From the NCBI GenBank assembly GCA_965223835.1, contig OZ245023.1, positions 186,001 through 250,000 on the forward strand: a stretch of 64,000 nt of DNA. The letters are read 5' to 3'. The translations under genes were made by a program, and so were the position numbers. The notes under the pieces are model-generated. The model ran no database searches and was not told the origin of the DNA. It saw only the letters and a program-made list of their open reading frames with translations. This stretch comes from CAVYXZ01 sp965223835. Its GTDB lineage: Bacteria; Chloroflexota; Anaerolineae; Aggregatilineales; Phototrophicaceae. Positions 62,436 through 64,000 of the stretch are shown piece by piece (the stretch's first letter is position 1; every line of letters begins with the position of its first letter).

Positions 62436-63818
62436 ATGCCCGAACGCCACGTATTCATCAGCTACAGCAAACAAGACAAAGATTACGTCCAGCAGTTGGT
62501 TGCTCACATGGAAAGTTTGGGCTTCACGGTCTGGATTGATGAACGCATTGACCCCGGCAAAAGCTGGTGGAGCCATATCCGCGTGGCGCTGCGCGACTGT
62601 GCCGCATTTATTGTGGTGATGACTCCAGCTTCAGAGGAATCGCATTGGGTTGATACGGAAGTCATTCATGCGCTGGAGTTCAAAAAGCCGATCTTCCCGT
62701 TGTTGCTTGCCGGTAATAGCAATCCGATTCTGAGTGATACGTGGTCGCGGTTAGCTCGTTATCAATACTATGATGTTCGTGGGGGTAGTTTACCTGACAA
62801 TCAATTCTTTGAATCACTACAGTTGAGTGCTCCGCGAAAGACTTCCAACAATCAAGATACTGATAAGACTGATATAGCTTCAGATAGAAATCCAGATGAT
62901 AAGGGCGGACTACTCCGCCTTAGGATGTCCTCACCTACCACAGAATCTGAACTAGGTACTCTTGCATCATTCAGACTACAACCTTTCGACAAAAGCTCGG
63001 TCAGAGAACCAGAAATCTCACCCGAACGCGGGGAGATCGCCGAACAACCGGAGACACCTTTTCTTGAAGAAGCACGGATTGATGGACCAATTGAACCCGT
63101 GACGCGCAACGGTGATTGGACGCCGGTTATTCGCACCATTAACGGCATTGAGATGGTGCTGGTGCCGCCCGGTTGTTTTTTGATGGGCAGCGAGGATGGG
63201 CGCGACAATGAAAAGCCAGTGCATAAACGTTGTATCGAGCGACCATTCTGGATCGGACGTCACCCGGTGACGAATGCTCAGTACAATGAAGCGGTCAAAG
63301 CCAGGGTCTGTAAAGCATCAGAATACCCTCATAATAAGCGCTTCAATTCGCCACAGCAGCCGGTGGTTGGAGTGAACTGGCATGATGCCATGAATTTTGC
63401 CAACTGGAAACAGATTCGCCTGCCGACAGAAACCGAATGGGAATATGCCACACGTGGGCCGGAAAGCTGGGAATGGCCCTGGGGGAACGACTTCAAAATT
63501 AGCAATATGGTCGCCGTTGGTAACTCTTCAAATAAGCCATCAATTATAGGAAGTCGTAAGGAAGGAAAGTCTTGGGCAGGAGCGTTGGATTTGTGTGGAA
63601 ATGTTTGGGAGTGGTGCCTGAGTATAGGGCAGAAAAACTATAAATTTTCTGAAAATAACCATATTGATGCTCCTACTCCCCAAAGAATAGTACGCGGTGG
63701 CTCTTGGTTTAATTTACCTACACATGCACGCGCTGCGAGTCGAAGTTGGGGTAGCGCTAGTGAATGGAGTTACGATCTTGGTTTTCGCCTCGTCTGCATA
63801 GCACCAATTTCGGAATGA
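62436..63818 (+). CDS. TIR domain fused to formylglycine-generating-enzyme-like (SUMF1/C-lectin fold) domain
   Basis: Protein of 460 residues. TIR at 1-125 (HVFISYSKQDKDYVQQLV; VWIDERIDPGKSWW; FIVVMTPASEESHWVDTEV). A low-complexity linker (145-225), then the FGE-like domain (about 230-460): MVLVPPGCFLMGSEDGRD, RLPTETEWEYATRGP, LDLCGNVWEWC and IVRGGSWFN, ending DLGFRLVC. The active-site Cys pair of true FGE (in the R-G-G-S-F ... Y-C-N-R-Y-R region) is absent, so it is probably a binding fold rather than an enzyme. ATG 62436 is preferred over the in-frame 62403. Linker and C-terminal third are AT-richer than the middle. Confidence 0.88.
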   Translation: MPERHVFISYSKQDKDYVQQLVAHMESLGFTVWIDERIDPGKSWWSHIRVALRDCAAFIVVMTPASEESHWVDTEVIHALEFKKPIFPLLLAGNSNPILSDTWSRLARYQYYDVRGGSLPDNQFFESLQLSAPRKTSNNQDTDKTDIASDRNPDDKGGLLRLRMSSPTTESELGTLASFRLQPFDKSSVREPEISPERGEIAEQPETPFLEEARIDGPIEPVTRNGDWTPVIRTINGIEMVLVPPGCFLMGSEDGRDNEKPVHKRCIERPFWIGRHPVTNAQYNEAVKARVCKASEYPHNKRFNSPQQPVVGVNWHDAMNFANWKQIRLPTETEWEYATRGPESWEWPWGNDFKISNMVAVGNSSNKPSIIGSRKEGKSWAGALDLCGNVWEWCLSIGQKNYKFSENNHIDAPTPQRIVRGGSWFNLPTHARAASRSWGSASEWSYDLGFRLVCIAPISE

Positions 63819-63927
63819 TAGAAGCGAATGAGCAGATAATCTAACTCAGCATAATCCTTTCATGGTTCCTGTATGCAATCTTTATGACTTCACCTGTTTC
63901 TCGACTGCTTTCAGAAAAGGACTCCAT

Positions 63928-64000
63928 ATGACAACACCCTATGACTACGCCGAAACGAACGCGGACCGCTTTGTCGAGCAGTACAAAAATCTGGTGAGCA
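63928..64000 (+). CDS. Start of a probable M20-family peptidase, cut by window edge
   Basis: Only the first 24 codons are visible: MTTPYDYAETNADRFVEQYK. AAAAGGACT precedes ATG 63928. The opening resembles M20/M25/M40 dipeptidases (a helix ending before the usual ...IPSVS). The evidence is thin because no catalytic part is inside the window. Confidence 0.45.
   Translation, partial: MTTPYDYAETNADRFVEQYKNLVS

Noticed and set aside
62436..63818. True formylglycine-generating enzyme for sulfatases
   Set aside because: The Cys pair needed for catalysis is not present and no sulfatase gene is nearby.

Overview
The window looks like chromosomal DNA of a free-living bacterium, most likely a Chloroflexota (Anaerolineae-type) member. 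That is an inference from gene content: several very large NB-ARC/STAND ATPases fused to LuxR-type HTH domains, serine/threonine kinase and FHA proteins, bacterial SH3 domain proteins, Uma2-type nucleases, DUF433/DUF5615 pairs, TIR-domain proteins and MalEFG-type sugar transporters with a large loop in the MalG-like subunit. There are no rRNA genes, and I found no tRNA gene or CRISPR array by eye. The sequence is moderately GC-rich, with AT-richer patches around 43.7-47 kb and inside the last TIR gene.

Layout. 1-4.3 kb (minus): a signalling and envelope module of two paralogous secreted SH3/FecR-like proteins, a zinc-ribbon/FHA protein and a Ser/Thr kinase cut by the window edge. 4.5-12.3 kb: a small charged protein, a clan GH-A glycosidase-like protein, a methyltransferase reading frame interrupted by two adjacent TGA codons, a membrane-anchored PPC-domain protein, an MFS carrier and a giant BNR-repeat protein. 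12.4-13.7 kb: an intact ISAs1-type insertion sequence with a 10-bp target duplication. 13.8-17.8 kb: a Uma2 protein, then a STAND-LuxR regulator with a small anchored protein downstream. 17.9-30.7 kb: a catabolic and redox block (Gfo/Idh/MocA, aldo/keto reductase, two LLM oxidoreductases, RibD-like reductase, sugar ABC transporter, DinB-fold protein, enolase-superfamily dehydratase), with an intact IS3-type element at 28.3-29.6 kb. 30.8-38.2 kb: a PEP-utilising phosphotransferase, an astacin-protease operon with small accessory proteins, and a large receptor-like SH3/CARDB protein. 38.2-43.7 kb: a second STAND-LuxR plus small-protein cassette, an MFS carrier with a coupled small gene, and a second zinc-ribbon/FHA protein. 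44-47 kb: a TIR-STAND protein. 47.3-56.7 kb: cupin, sarcosine-oxidase-like and hydrolase genes, a TIR-membrane protein, a HEAT-like protein, a phosphatase, a Uma2 protein, a DUF433/DUF5615 pair and an alcohol dehydrogenase. 57-64 kb: a STAND regulator with its HTH at the N-terminus, VOC, GNAT, MOSC and PNPOx proteins, a TIR protein fused to a formylglycine-generating-enzyme-like domain, and the start of a probable M20 peptidase.

How it fits together. The 17.9-30.7 kb block reads as uptake and oxidation of a sugar or sugar acid: binding protein, two permeases (no ATPase encoded nearby), dehydratase and several oxidoreductases. The rest is dominated by sensing and conflict-type modules: three STAND-LuxR regulators, three TIR proteins with different partner domains, two FHA adaptors, two Uma2 proteins and one toxin-antitoxin-like pair. 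A dispersed palindromic repeat (arms ACCTCACCCC/GGGGTGAGGT around a CCCCTCTCC/GGAGAGGGG core) sits just behind several genes.

Most worth a second look: (1) the TGA-TGA methyltransferase, where a 7-bp hairpin with a G-first loop lies where a bacterial selenocysteine-insertion element would lie; (2) the duplicated STAND-LuxR plus one-blade anchored protein cassette; (3) the astacin operon with an acidic peptide and a free-standing copy of the protease's C-terminal domain; (4) the TIR/FGE-like fusion, whose C-terminus resembles the variable proteins of diversity-generating retroelements.
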